DNA of 10,003 nucleotides from Ramlibacter sp. (GCA_026785815.1 JAJAZH010000117.1:1-10003); one strand, 5' to 3'; counted from the first letter of the stretch, positions 1-7,335 are shown. Numbers and translations are program-made. The notes: generated from the letters alone by a model not told the origin.

Positions 1-85
1 ACTCGGTGCCGCCCAGGTGCAGGTAGCGGATGGCGCCGAAATCGGAGAAGCTGACTTCGGCAAATGGCGGCGCGCGTTCTTTCAA
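1..85 (-). CDS. N-terminal fragment of a probable spermidine synthase-family protein
   Basis: Only the first 28 codons are inside the window; the gene continues past the left edge. The readable peptide starts at a TTG (complement of 83-85) and contains FSDFGAIRYLHLGGTE. This resembles the N-terminal strand region of bacterial spermidine/spermine synthase-like proteins, in which a short acidic or polar stretch leads into RYLHLG and then a WxQGAM-like motif that would lie outside the window. No ATG or GTG lies in frame nearby and no good ribosome binding site precedes the TTG, so the start is uncertain. It lies 20 bases after the stop of the serine hydrolase on the same strand, so the two could be co-transcribed. 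The family call rests on about 20 residues recognised by eye and is tentative; that something is coded here is more likely than the exact product. Confidence 0.42.
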   Translation of the reverse strand, partial: MKERAPPFAEVSFSDFGAIRYLHLGGTE

Positions 86-105
86 GGTGCGCGGATTATC
101 CCGTG

Positions 106-1410
106 CTATTTCTCGACCGCGGCGTAGACCATGTTGCGCAGGACCGAGCGGTAGGCCACCCGCTGCCTGGGCGACTGCATCATGAACACCACGAACAGGT
201 TGGTCTTGGGATCGACCCAGAAGTACGTGCCACCGGCACCACCCCACCAATAATCTCCCGCCGGAGTGATGTAGGAGGCCTCGCCGTTGACCTTGCGGGT
301 GGCGAAGCCGAGGCCGAAACCATGGCCGGCACCGGGCAGGTAGAGCGGGCCGGGAGACACCGCGGTGCCCAGGTGGTCAGCTGTCATGTACTCGATGGTC
401 TTGGGGCTGAGGTAGCGGCGGCCGTCGAGCGCCCCGCCGTTGAGCATCATCTGCAGGAAGCGCGAATAGTCGGTGGCGGTCGAGACCATGCCGCCGCCGC
501 CGGACTCGAACTTCCGTTCCACTCGCGGGTCGCCGACAACCGAACCGGCGCCGATGACGCGATCGTCGCCCCGGGGCTCGGCGATCCGGGCCTGGCGCGC
601 CGCATCGGTGACGTAGAACATGGTGTCGCGCATGCCCAGCGGCTCCAGCAGCCGGGCCCGCAGCAGGGAGTAGAGGCTCTGCCCGGAGGCCACTTCCAGC
701 ACCCGGCCCAGCACGTCGGTGGAGTAGCTGTAATCCCAGGTGCTGCCCGGGTGGTAATGCAACGGCAGGGTGGCCAGCTTTTCCGCGAACTCGGCGGTGG
801 TGTAGTCGCCGGAACCCACTCCCGCATCCAGATACGCCTTCTTGACCAGCGAATCGCCGAAGAAACCATAGGTCAGGCCCGAGGTGTGGCGCAGCAGGTC
901 CTGCACGGTCATCTGCCGGCGCGCGGCGACCAGTTCCAGGCTCTTGGCCCCGCTCGCCGGATCGACCTTCTCGACGCCGACTTTCAGGTTCGCGAAACTG
1001 GGGATGTAGCGCGACACCGGCGCCTCCAGCAGCAGCTTGCCCTCTTCGACCATCATCAGCGCCGCCACCGACACCATCGGCTTGGTCATCGAATAGATGC
1101 GAAAAATGCTGTCCTTGCGCATCGGACCCGTTCCAGCCGCATCCTGGCGACCGATCGCCTCGTAGTAAGCCAGCCGGCCGTTGCGCGCGACCATCACCAC
1201 CGCGCCGGGCACGCGCCCGGCGGCCACCTCCTGGCGGACCCAGTCGCCGATTCGCGCCAGCCGTTCCGACGACATGCCAACGTCTTCGGCCCGCGCGGCC
1301 GGCAGGTCCTGGGCGCCAGCGGCATGGACCCAGAACGCCAACGCGGCGGTCGCCAGGCACCGGCTCCAGCGCCTGTTCCCGAAACAGTTCAATTGCAGTG
1401 TGAAGATCAT
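106..1410 (-). CDS. exported beta-lactamase-fold serine hydrolase (class C / family VIII esterase type)
   Basis: A 434-residue serine hydrolase of the beta-lactamase/penicillin-binding transpeptidase fold. Residues 1-33 look like a Sec signal peptide: Arg13, Arg14 and Arg17, a hydrophobic stretch at about 18-30, and an A-G-A cleavage site before Gln34, so the enzyme should act in the periplasm or outside. The SxxK catalytic motif is SMTK (Ser107, Lys110). HTSGLTYG follows at 175-182. The second motif is YSYS at 227-230, where Tyr227 is the expected general base. The KTG-equivalent is WGGAGGT at 389-395. These features fit the family that includes class C beta-lactamases and EstB-like family VIII carboxylesterases. 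The WGG form and the YSxS motif look more like an esterase than a true AmpC, so I would not call antibiotic resistance. The ATG is supported by an AGGAGG six bases upstream. Length fits the family. Confidence 0.9.
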   Translation of the reverse strand: MIFTLQLNCFGNRRWSRCLATAALAFWVHAAGAQDLPAARAEDVGMSSERLARIGDWVRQEVAAGRVPGAVVMVARNGRLAYYEAIGRQDAAGTGPMRKDSIFRIYSMTKPMVSVAALMMVEEGKLLLEAPVSRYIPSFANLKVGVEKVDPASGAKSLELVAARRQMTVQDLLRHTSGLTYGFFGDSLVKKAYLDAGVGSGDYTTAEFAEKLATLPLHYHPGSTWDYSYSTDVLGRVLEVASGQSLYSLLRARLLEPLGMRDTMFYVTDAARQARIAEPRGDDRVIGAGSVVGDPRVERKFESGGGGMVSTATDYSRFLQMMLNGGALDGRRYLSPKTIEYMTADHLGTAVSPGPLYLPGAGHGFGLGFATRKVNGEASYITPAGDYWWGGAGGTYFWVDPKTNLFVVFMMQSPRQRVAYRSVLRNMVYAAVEK

Positions 1411-1416
1411 CTCTTG

Positions 1417-1422
1417 CCTCCT
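1417..1422 (-). promoter_or_regulatory. strong ribosome binding site of the serine hydrolase gene
   Basis: On the minus strand AGGAGG sits six bases before the ATG at 1408-1410. It is the best Shine-Dalgarno match in the window and fixes the start of the hydrolase. Confidence 0.8.
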
Positions 1423-1433
1423 GTGGAGTCAGG

Positions 1434-1462
1434 CTTATCGCATAGGCGGATGCATCTGCCAA
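1434..1462 (-). promoter_or_regulatory. candidate sigma-70-type promoter of the serine hydrolase gene
   Basis: Reading the minus strand, TTGGCA (complement of 1457-1462, five of six matches to TTGACA) is followed after 17 bases by GATAAG (complement of 1434-1439, four of six matches to TATAAT). This would start a transcript near 1427 with a leader of about 17 bases containing the AGGAGG site. Spacing and position are right, but such matches also arise by chance, so this is a prediction. I saw no equally good promoter for the divergent mscS-like gene in the same 1411-1521 region. Confidence 0.4.
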
Positions 1463-1511
1463 GCCGCCCCAAGCCGGCGCCGCTGCGGCAGAATCCTCGG
1501 TTTGACCGGGT

Positions 1512-1515
1512 GGAG
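1512..1515 (+). promoter_or_regulatory. ribosome binding site of the mscS-like gene
   Basis: GGAG ends six bases before the ATG at 1522. It supports that start over the in-frame ATG at 1528 and over the long open frame that runs on upstream, which is antisense to the hydrolase and has no support as coding sequence. Confidence 0.6.
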
Positions 1516-1521
1516 ACGACG

Positions 1522-2370
1522 ATGGACATGGATGTTGTGTGGGCGTTCCTGAGCACGCAGGGCCTCGACTTCGGCATGAAGGTGCTGGGAGCGATCGTTG
1601 CGTGGTTCGTCGGCCGCTGGCTGATCGGGATGATCAAGCGGGTGGTCCACGCCGCGCTGCGCCGCGGCCGCAGCATCGACGAGACGCTGGCGACCTATCT
1701 CACCACCTTCGTCGCGGTGGCGCTCAATGTGCTGCTGGTGCTGGCGCTGCTGGACATCTTCGGAGTCAAGACCACGTCCTTCGCCGCCTTGCTGGCCGGC
1801 GCCGGGCTGGCGATCGGCACGGCATGGGGCGGCCTGCTGACGCACTTTGCCGCCGGCGTTTTCCTGCAGGTGCTGCGACCGTACAAGGTCGGCGACCAGG
1901 TGACCATCGGCGGCGTCAGCGGCATGGTCAAGGAATTGGGCCTGTTCGGAACCACCCTGATCACCGGCGACAGCATCACGGCGCTGGTGGGCAACAACAA
2001 GGTGTTGTCCGATGTGATCCAGAACTTCAGCACGCTGCCGGCACGGCGCGTCGACACCACGGTGAAGGTGGACAACAGCGTCAACGTGCGCGAAGCCATG
2101 GAACGGCTGCGTGCAGCGCTGGCCAACGTACCGAACGTAGCGCAGACCCCGCCGCCGGAGGTCGAGATCCTGCAATTCACGCCCGAGGGGCCGCTGCTGG
2201 CCGTGCGCCCCTACACCCACACCAATCACTATTGGCAGGTGTTCTTCGACACCCACAAGGCGATCGTCGACAGCTTTACCGCTGCTGGCTATCCAGTGCC
2301 CGAAGTGCGGACCGCGCAGCGCGCGATTCAGGAGGCAGGCAGCAGCCCGGCCAATCCGGGCAGGGCCTGA
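1522..2370 (+). CDS. small-conductance mechanosensitive channel, MscS family
   Basis: A 282-residue inner-membrane channel, close in length to E. coli MscS (286). Such channels open when membrane tension rises and let solutes out during hypo-osmotic shock. Predicted membrane segments lie near residues 15-36, 60-80 and 85-117. The third is the pore helix and carries the expected Gly/Ala pattern (GAGLAIGTAWGG, 93-104), followed by FAAGVFLQVLRPY and the GDQVTIGG start of the cytoplasmic beta domain. VGNNKVLSDVIQNFS at about 156-170 corresponds to the conserved PN-G motif region of the family. The C-terminal alpha/beta domain (to about 260) has a short polar tail. At the position matching the E. 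coli gate residue Leu109 there is a threonine (Thr100). The neighbour upstream is divergent and the downstream tatD-like gene is convergent, so this gene is probably a single transcription unit. The last 43 bases overlap the tatD-like gene. Confidence 0.92.
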   Translation: MDMDVVWAFLSTQGLDFGMKVLGAIVAWFVGRWLIGMIKRVVHAALRRGRSIDETLATYLTTFVAVALNVLLVLALLDIFGVKTTSFAALLAGAGLAIGTAWGGLLTHFAAGVFLQVLRPYKVGDQVTIGGVSGMVKELGLFGTTLITGDSITALVGNNKVLSDVIQNFSTLPARRVDTTVKVDNSVNVREAMERLRAALANVPNVAQTPPPEVEILQFTPEGPLLAVRPYTHTNHYWQVFFDTHKAIVDSFTAAGYPVPEVRTAQRAIQEAGSSPANPGRA

Positions 2371-3155
2371 CACGCGTTTCGCGTCGTCGCTCCGGCCAGC
2401 TCCGCCAGCGGGATGCCGCGCAGCTGCGCCAGCACCTGCGCGATGCGCGGCAGCTCGGCGGGTTGGTTGCGTCCCTGCGGTACACCCGCCTCGCGCTGCT
2501 GCGCCGTGGCGTACAGCCAGTGCGGCGGGATGTCCGGCGAGTCGGTCTCCATGACGATCGCTTCCAGCGGCAGGCTGGTGGCGAGGCGCCGGATCTGCTG
2601 CGCGCGATCGTAGGTCAGGTTGCCGCCAAAGCCGAGCTTGAATCCCAGGTCCACGAACTGCATGGCCTGCTGGACGCTGCCGTTGAACGCGTGGGCGATG
2701 CCATTCAATCCGGCGCCCCTCAACTGCTTGAGCAGCTGGTCGGCCGACCGCCGCACATGCAGGATCACCGGCAGGCCATGCTTGCGGGCCAGCGCCAACT
2801 GCTCGCGATAGAAGAATTCCTGGCGCGCCGGATCGAGCCCGGGCACGAAATAGTCGAGGCCGATCTCGCCGACGCCAACCAGCCGCTGGTCGTGCCGGTG
2901 CAGAGTCAACGCCCGGTCCAGCAGGTCCAGGTCGGCCTCGGCGGCGCTCCCGGTGCACAGCGGATGGATCCCCAGCGCATAGGCGTCGCCGTTGCTGTGC
3001 GCCAGTTCGCGGACGGCATCGAAATTGGCCGCCTCGACTGCGGGAACGACGCAGATCGCGACGCCCGCTGCCTTCGCCCGCGTGTGCACCTGCCCCCGGT
3101 CGAGCGCGAACTCGGGAGCATCGAGGTGGCAGTGCGTGTCGATCCAGGGCGCCAT
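2328..3155 (-). CDS. TatD-family metal-dependent DNase / hydrolase
   Basis: A 275-residue protein of the TatD family, TIM-barrel amidohydrolase-superfamily enzymes that cleave DNA with two divalent metals. The metal ligands are visible in order: His8 and His10 in DTHCHLD, Glu97 in VGEIGLDY, His133 in ILHVRRS, His155 in AHAFNGS, and Asp205 in METDSPD. RNQPAELP near 229-236 and TTRNA near 257-261 are also typical of the family, and length is normal. Family members include TatD and YcfH-type proteins; which paralogue this is cannot be settled here, so no symbol is given. The ATG is the natural family start although no clear ribosome binding site precedes it. The 3' end overlaps the convergent mscS-like gene by 43 bases; the overlapped codons encode the C-terminal tail after the conserved TTRNA motif. 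The divergent protease gene begins 89 bases away. Confidence 0.93.
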   Translation of the reverse strand: MAPWIDTHCHLDAPEFALDRGQVHTRAKAAGVAICVVPAVEAANFDAVRELAHSNGDAYALGIHPLCTGSAAEADLDLLDRALTLHRHDQRLVGVGEIGLDYFVPGLDPARQEFFYREQLALARKHGLPVILHVRRSADQLLKQLRGAGLNGIAHAFNGSVQQAMQFVDLGFKLGFGGNLTYDRAQQIRRLATSLPLEAIVMETDSPDIPPHWLYATAQQREAGVPQGRNQPAELPRIAQVLAQLRGIPLAELAGATTRNACQALPGLAGLLPAS

Positions 3156-3234
3156 GGTCAGGATGATGCCGCAAGCGTGCAGGGCCGTTGAAACCGTGAT
3201 ACCGTGTGTTTTCGTTTTCCCCAGCAGTTTCCAT

Positions 3235-3240
3235 AGGTGA
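3235..3240 (+). promoter_or_regulatory. ribosome binding site of the HtrA-like protease gene
   Basis: AGGTGA lies four bases before the ATG at 3245. It favours this start over the in-frame GTG at 3206, which would add 13 residues and has no such site. The rest of the 3156-3244 divergent region has no promoter that I can call with confidence. Confidence 0.5.
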
Positions 3241-3244
3241 ACGG

Positions 3245-4237
3245 ATGCGCAGGACCGCCCTCTACAGCTCCAGCCGTGCCGGCCGTGCCTCGGAGGCTTC
3301 GGCTTCGTCCGAAGCAGAGCCGGCGGCTGCCCCCGCAGGCCCGGTTCAGCCTTCGCGCATTTCTCTTTCCAGTCCTCGCCTGCTCTGGGCCGCCATCGCG
3401 CTGCTCACGGTCCTACTGTTGGTGACCCTCAGCCTGTCCCTGCGTCCGCTGCAGCGCAAGCTCACCCAGGCAGACATCAACGCCGCGGTGCTCAAGACCA
3501 TGGAAACGCAGGTCATGCCGTCCGAGTACGCGCGGGCCTACGAGAACATCCGGCCGTCGGTGGTGCGCGTCATCAGCTATGTCAAGAAGAGCCGGCTGAA
3601 GGAAGAAAAGGACCTCAAGAGCGCGAAGCTCGCAGTCAAGCCCAAGGCCCTCGGCCCGGCCCCTGGCGCCGGTCCGAATCCGACAGACGACGAGGAAGTG
3701 GAGCACGGCGTCGGCACCGGCGTGGTGATCATCGACAAGGGCGTGATCCTGACCAACCTGCATGTGGTCTCCGGGGCCGACCGGATCAAGGTCGTGTTCT
3801 CGGACGGGCTCGAATCCAGCGCCTCGATCACCGCCGCCCAGCCCGAGAACGACCTGGCCGTGCTGCAGGCCGCGAAGATTCCCGACGACATGATCGCGGC
3901 CACGATGCGCTCCACCAACGACCTCGCCCCCGGCGACAAGGTGCTGGCTGTCGGCTTTCCGTTCGGCATCGGCCCATCAGCTTCCGGTGGCGTGATCTCG
4001 GGCCTGCGGCGCGTGTTCCGCTCGCCCGAAGGCAAGCAGGAAATGAAGAATCTGATCCAGTTCGACGCCGCTGCCAACCCGGGCAATTCCGGTGGGCCGC
4101 TGGTCACCATGGACGGCGAGGTGGTGGGCATCGTCACTGCCATCCTGAACCCGACGCCGGCGCGCACGTTCCTGGGCATCGCCTTCGCGGTGCCGATCGA
4201 AAACGCCGCTGCCGCCGCCGGACTGCCGCCGTTCTGA
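3245..4237 (+). CDS. membrane-anchored HtrA-like (S1C) serine protease without PDZ domain
   Basis: A 330-residue trypsin-fold protease. Residues 1-45 are Arg/Ser/Ala-rich and probably cytoplasmic; residues 47-66 form one hydrophobic membrane anchor, which would place the protease domain in the periplasm. The catalytic triad is readable: His173 in LTNLHVV, Asp203 in ENDLAVL, and Ser282 in NPGNSGGP. A charged, proline-rich insert at about 113-155 sits between the first two strands, where the LA loop lies in DegP. The protein ends shortly after the protease domain (IAFAVPIEN and about ten more residues), so the PDZ domains of DegP and DegS are absent. It is the first gene of a plus-strand run; the moxR-like gene starts 69 bases later. 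A role in envelope protein quality control fits the fold and place. A direct link to the MoxR genes is inference. Confidence 0.9.
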   Translation: MRRTALYSSSRAGRASEASASSEAEPAAAPAGPVQPSRISLSSPRLLWAAIALLTVLLLVTLSLSLRPLQRKLTQADINAAVLKTMETQVMPSEYARAYENIRPSVVRVISYVKKSRLKEEKDLKSAKLAVKPKALGPAPGAGPNPTDDEEVEHGVGTGVVIIDKGVILTNLHVVSGADRIKVVFSDGLESSASITAAQPENDLAVLQAAKIPDDMIAATMRSTNDLAPGDKVLAVGFPFGIGPSASGGVISGLRRVFRSPEGKQEMKNLIQFDAAANPGNSGGPLVTMDGEVVGIVTAILNPTPARTFLGIAFAVPIENAAAAAGLPPF

Positions 4238-4306
4238 CGCGCGGGCCCGTCCGCCCGTCCCCACCCCTTTTTGTTCCCTCTTCATCCTTCTTCGCCAGAC
4301 CACCCC

Positions 4307-5314
4307 ATGGAAAAAAGCACCCGACAGGACAGCACCACCGCCCAGTTGATGGAGCAGATCCTCTACGAGGTCAAGCGCGTCGTCGTCGGCCAGGACCGGT
4401 TCCTCGAACGGGTCATGGTGGCGATGCTGGCCCAGGGCCACCTGCTGGTCGAAGGCGTGCCCGGGCTGGCCAAGACGCTGACCATCAAGACCCTCGCCAA
4501 CACGATGCGCGGGCAGTTCAAGCGGATCCAGTTCACGCCCGACCTGGTGCCTTCGGACCTGGTCGGTACCCGCATCTACAACCAGAAGACCGGCGACTTC
4601 TCGACCTCGCTTGGCCCGGTGTTCACCAACCTGCTGCTGGCCGACGAAATCAACCGCGCGCCGGCCAAGGTGCAGAGCGCGCTGCTCGAAGTGATGCAGG
4701 AGCGCCAGGTCACCATCGCCGGGCAAACCCACAAGGTACCGCACCCGTTCCTGGTGATGGCGACCCAGAACCCGATCGAAACCGAAGGCACCTATCCGCT
4801 GCCGGAGGCCCAGGTCGACCGCTTCATGATGAAAGTGCTGGTCGACTACCCGACCGACGAAGAAGAGTTCGTGATCGTCGAGCGCGTGACCGGACCGCCG
4901 GTGACCGTGTCCGCGGTTGCCAGCACCGAGCAGCTGGCGGTGCTGCAGCAGGAGTGCCGCCGCGTCTATGTCGATCCCTCGCTGATCCAGTACGCGGTGA
5001 AGCTGGTGTCAGCCACCCGCACTCCCGAGAAGCACGGGCTGAAGGAGCTGGGCAAGTACCTCACCTTCGGCGCCAGTCCGCGGGCCACGATCAACCTCAC
5101 CGAAGGCGCGCGGGCGCTGGCCATGATGCGAGGCCGCACCTACGCCCTGCCTGAAGACATGACCGACCTGGTGCCTGACGTATTGCGCCACCGGCTGGTG
5201 CTGTCTTACGAGGCCCTGTCCGAGGGCCTGTCCTCCGACAGCCTGGTCGAACGGATCATGGTGAGAATCCCCGCGCCGCCCCGGCCGCTCGAACATGAAA
5301 AGCTCGCCGCCTGA
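4307..5314 (+). CDS. MoxR-family AAA+ ATPase
   Basis: A 335-residue AAA+ ATPase of the MoxR class, chaperone-like proteins that help assemble or activate partner complexes and are usually coded next to VWA proteins. Walker A is GVPGLAKT (50-57) and Walker B is LLLADEIN (109-116, Asp113 and Glu114). The sensor 1 region is ATQNPIETEG (Asn155). The family signature PEAQVDRF is at 166-173, and GASPRA at 255-260 carries the sensor 2 arginine (Arg259). The C-terminal lid domain is complete, with VPDVLRHRLVLSYEA near 289-303. I chose the ATG at 4307 because MEKST leads into the normal family N-terminus; the upstream in-frame TTG at 4271 has no support. There is no clear ribosome binding site, and the leader is pyrimidine-rich. 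Its end overlaps the DUF58 gene by 20 bases, which points to translational coupling. Confidence 0.94.
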   Translation: MEKSTRQDSTTAQLMEQILYEVKRVVVGQDRFLERVMVAMLAQGHLLVEGVPGLAKTLTIKTLANTMRGQFKRIQFTPDLVPSDLVGTRIYNQKTGDFSTSLGPVFTNLLLADEINRAPAKVQSALLEVMQERQVTIAGQTHKVPHPFLVMATQNPIETEGTYPLPEAQVDRFMMKVLVDYPTDEEEFVIVERVTGPPVTVSAVASTEQLAVLQQECRRVYVDPSLIQYAVKLVSATRTPEKHGLKELGKYLTFGASPRATINLTEGARALAMMRGRTYALPEDMTDLVPDVLRHRLVLSYEALSEGLSSDSLVERIMVRIPAPPRPLEHEKLAA

Positions 5315-6254
5315 GACGACTGCGTCGGGAGCGGGCGCAGAACAAGTCCTGCGCCGGCTCGAATGGACGGTGCTGCGCCGGCTCGACGGGCTGCTGCAGG
5401 GCGACTACCGGACCTTGCTGCGGGGCGCCGGCCTCGACCTGGCGGACCTGCGCGAGTACCAGCACCACGACGACGTCCGCCACATCGACTGGAACGTCAC
5501 GGCGCGGACCGGGACGCCGCATGTGCGGGTGTTCACCGAAGACCGCGAAATGGCGGCCTGGTTCCTGCTGGACCTGAGCCCGTCGGTCGACTTCGGCTCC
5601 GGCGAGCAGCGCAAACGGCAGGTCTCGGCGGAATTCGTTGCAGTGCTGGCGCGCATGCTGACGCGGCACGGCAACCGCGTCGGCGCGATGTTGTATGGCT
5701 CGGGGGTGGACAGCATCATCCCGACCCGCGGTGGCCGCCGGCACGTGCTTCATTTGCTCGACAGCATGCAGACCCGGCCCGCACCCGTAGAGGCAGGACC
5801 GACCCGGCTGGCCGATCTGCTGGAATCGGGCGCCTCGTTGATCAAGCGCCGCTCCACCATTTTCGTGGTGTCGGACTTCATCACCGAGCCCGGCTGGGAA
5901 AGGCCGCTGGGGCACCTGGCGCAACGCCATGAAGTCGTGGCGGTGCGGTTGCTCGACCCGATGGAACTGCAGCTGCCTGATCTGGGATTGCTGACCATCC
6001 GCGATGCCGAGACTGGCGAACAGATGCTGGTCGACACCCATGACTCCGGCTTTCGCAAACGCTTCGCCCGGATCGCGGCCCAGCGGGAGTCGGAACTGCG
6101 CCAGACCCTGGTGCGGGCCGGCGTCGATGCCCTGGAACTCTCGACCGATGCCGACCTGGTCGATGCGATCGTCCGCTTCACCGAAATGCGCAAGCGCCGC
6201 TCCCGGCTCAGTGGCGGCGGCGGGTTGCCGGCGCACCTGAAGCACGCGGCCTGA
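5295..6254 (+). CDS. DUF58 domain protein, partner of MoxR
   Basis: A 319-residue cytoplasmic protein of the DUF58 family, found together with MoxR ATPases and VWA proteins across bacteria. The family core is clear: REYQHHDDVRHIDWN at 53-67, then TARTGTPHVRVFTEDRE at 69-85. LLDLSPSVDFGS at 91-102 gives a DxSxS pattern (Asp93, Ser95, Ser97) like the metal-binding site of von Willebrand A domains, and VVSDF at 191-195 matches the core strand of that fold. The start ATG lies inside the end of the moxR-like gene (20-base overlap) without a good ribosome binding site of its own, so coupled translation is likely. The biochemical role of DUF58 proteins is not well established; they are thought to act with MoxR as an adaptor or client. 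Length is normal and nothing appears broken. Confidence 0.92.
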   Translation: MKSSPPETTASGAGAEQVLRRLEWTVLRRLDGLLQGDYRTLLRGAGLDLADLREYQHHDDVRHIDWNVTARTGTPHVRVFTEDREMAAWFLLDLSPSVDFGSGEQRKRQVSAEFVAVLARMLTRHGNRVGAMLYGSGVDSIIPTRGGRRHVLHLLDSMQTRPAPVEAGPTRLADLLESGASLIKRRSTIFVVSDFITEPGWERPLGHLAQRHEVVAVRLLDPMELQLPDLGLLTIRDAETGEQMLVDTHDSGFRKRFARIAAQRESELRQTLVRAGVDALELSTDADLVDAIVRFTEMRKRRSRLSGGGGLPAHLKHAA

Positions 6255-6268
6255 CGGAAACCCTCATC

Positions 6269-7309
6269 ATGTACTTCCAGTGGCCCGAATTTCTTTGGCT
6301 GATGCTGGCACTGCCGCTGCTGGTGCTGCTGTACCTCTGGCTGCTGCGACGCAAGAAGAAGATGGCCTTGCGCTACGCCTCGCTGTCGATCGTCAAGGAA
6401 GCCATGGGGCCGGGGCAGAGCGTGCGCCGCCATATCCCGCCGGCGCTGTTCCTGCTGGCCATCGCCGCGATGCTGATTTCGGCTTCACGGCCGATGGCGG
6501 TGATCACCCTGCCCTCGACCCAGCAGACCGTCATGCTGGCGATGGACGTCTCCGGCAGCATGCGCGCCACCGACGTCAAGCCCAACCGGCTGGTGGCGGC
6601 CCAGAACGCCGCCAAGTCCTTCCTCACAGAGCTGCCGCGACATGTCAAGGTCGGCATCGTCGCGTTCGCCGGCTCGGCCCAGCTGGCCCAGCTGCCGACC
6701 GTGAATCGCGAAGACCTGGTGTCGGCGATCGATCGCTTCCAGCTGCAGCGCGGCACCGCCATCGGCAACGGCATCGTGATGTCGCTGGCGACGCTGTTCC
6801 CCGATGCCGGCATCGACTTGGAGTCGATGCAGACCGGCCGGGACCGGCAGCGCGGTTTCGCGATTGACGGCGAGAAAAAGGATAAGAAGGCGTTCACACC
6901 GGTGGCTCCAGGCTCCTACACCTCGGCCGCGATCATCATGCTGACCGACGGCCAGCGCACCACCGGCGTCGACCCGATCGAGGCGGCCAAGCTGGCCGCT
7001 GACCGCGGGGTCCGCATCTACACGGTGGGCATCGGCACGGTCGATGGCGAGACCATTGGCTTCGAGGGCTGGTCGATGCGGGTCCGGCTGGACGAAGAGA
7101 CGCTCAAGGCGATCGCCACCCGGACCAATGCCGAGTATTTTTATGCCGGCACCGCCGCCGACCTGAAGAAGGTCTACGACACGCTCAGCACGCGCCTGAC
7201 GGTGGAGAAAAAAGAAACCGAGATCTCAGGCCTGCTGGCGCTTGCCGCAGCGGCGCTGTCGCTGCTGTCCGCCGGACTGTCGCTGCTCTGGTTCAACCGG
7301 ATTTTGTGA
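6269..7309 (+). CDS. BatA-like von Willebrand A domain membrane protein
   Basis: A 346-residue membrane protein with the layout of BatA-type VWA proteins. Membrane segments lie near residues 7-26, 57-71 and 319-341, with the VWA domain between the second and third. The metal-ion-dependent adhesion site is complete: DVSGS (Asp93, Ser95, Ser97), Thr163 in RGTAIGNG, and Asp227 in MLTDGQRTTG. Basic residues after the first helix (RRKKK) would face the cytoplasm, which puts the VWA domain in the periplasm. A stretch at about 184-215 that is rich in charged residues interrupts the domain between Thr163 and Asp227. The gene begins 14 bases after the DUF58 stop, with a GGAAA at 6256-6260 as a weak ribosome binding site. 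It is the last gene of the run; no BatB, BatC or BatD gene follows before the repeat region. Confidence 0.92.
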   Translation: MYFQWPEFLWLMLALPLLVLLYLWLLRRKKKMALRYASLSIVKEAMGPGQSVRRHIPPALFLLAIAAMLISASRPMAVITLPSTQQTVMLAMDVSGSMRATDVKPNRLVAAQNAAKSFLTELPRHVKVGIVAFAGSAQLAQLPTVNREDLVSAIDRFQLQRGTAIGNGIVMSLATLFPDAGIDLESMQTGRDRQRGFAIDGEKKDKKAFTPVAPGSYTSAAIIMLTDGQRTTGVDPIEAAKLAADRGVRIYTVGIGTVDGETIGFEGWSMRVRLDEETLKAIATRTNAEYFYAGTAADLKKVYDTLSTRLTVEKKETEISGLLALAAAALSLLSAGLSLLWFNRIL

Positions 7310-7335
7310 GATTGCGGGCCCAGTCAGCCTGGCGC

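Noticed and set aside
64..1521. Long plus-strand open frame running into the mscS-like gene without a stop
   Set aside because: It is antisense to the well-supported serine hydrolase and yields a His/Arg/Gly-rich peptide with no family likeness. The mscS-like gene has its own ATG with a GGAG site at 1522. Long antisense frames are common in GC-rich DNA.
1435..3234. Minus-strand open frame of about 600 codons across the mscS-like and tatD-like genes
   Set aside because: It is in a different frame from the tatD-like gene and antisense to the mscS-like gene. Its composition is typical of GC-rich shadow frames, and both real genes have complete motifs.
4242..4272. Intrinsic terminator between the protease and moxR-like genes
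   Set aside because: The stem is only five or six pairs and the T-run starts about ten bases after it, too far for a standard terminator. It is kept as a note in the finding on the leader.
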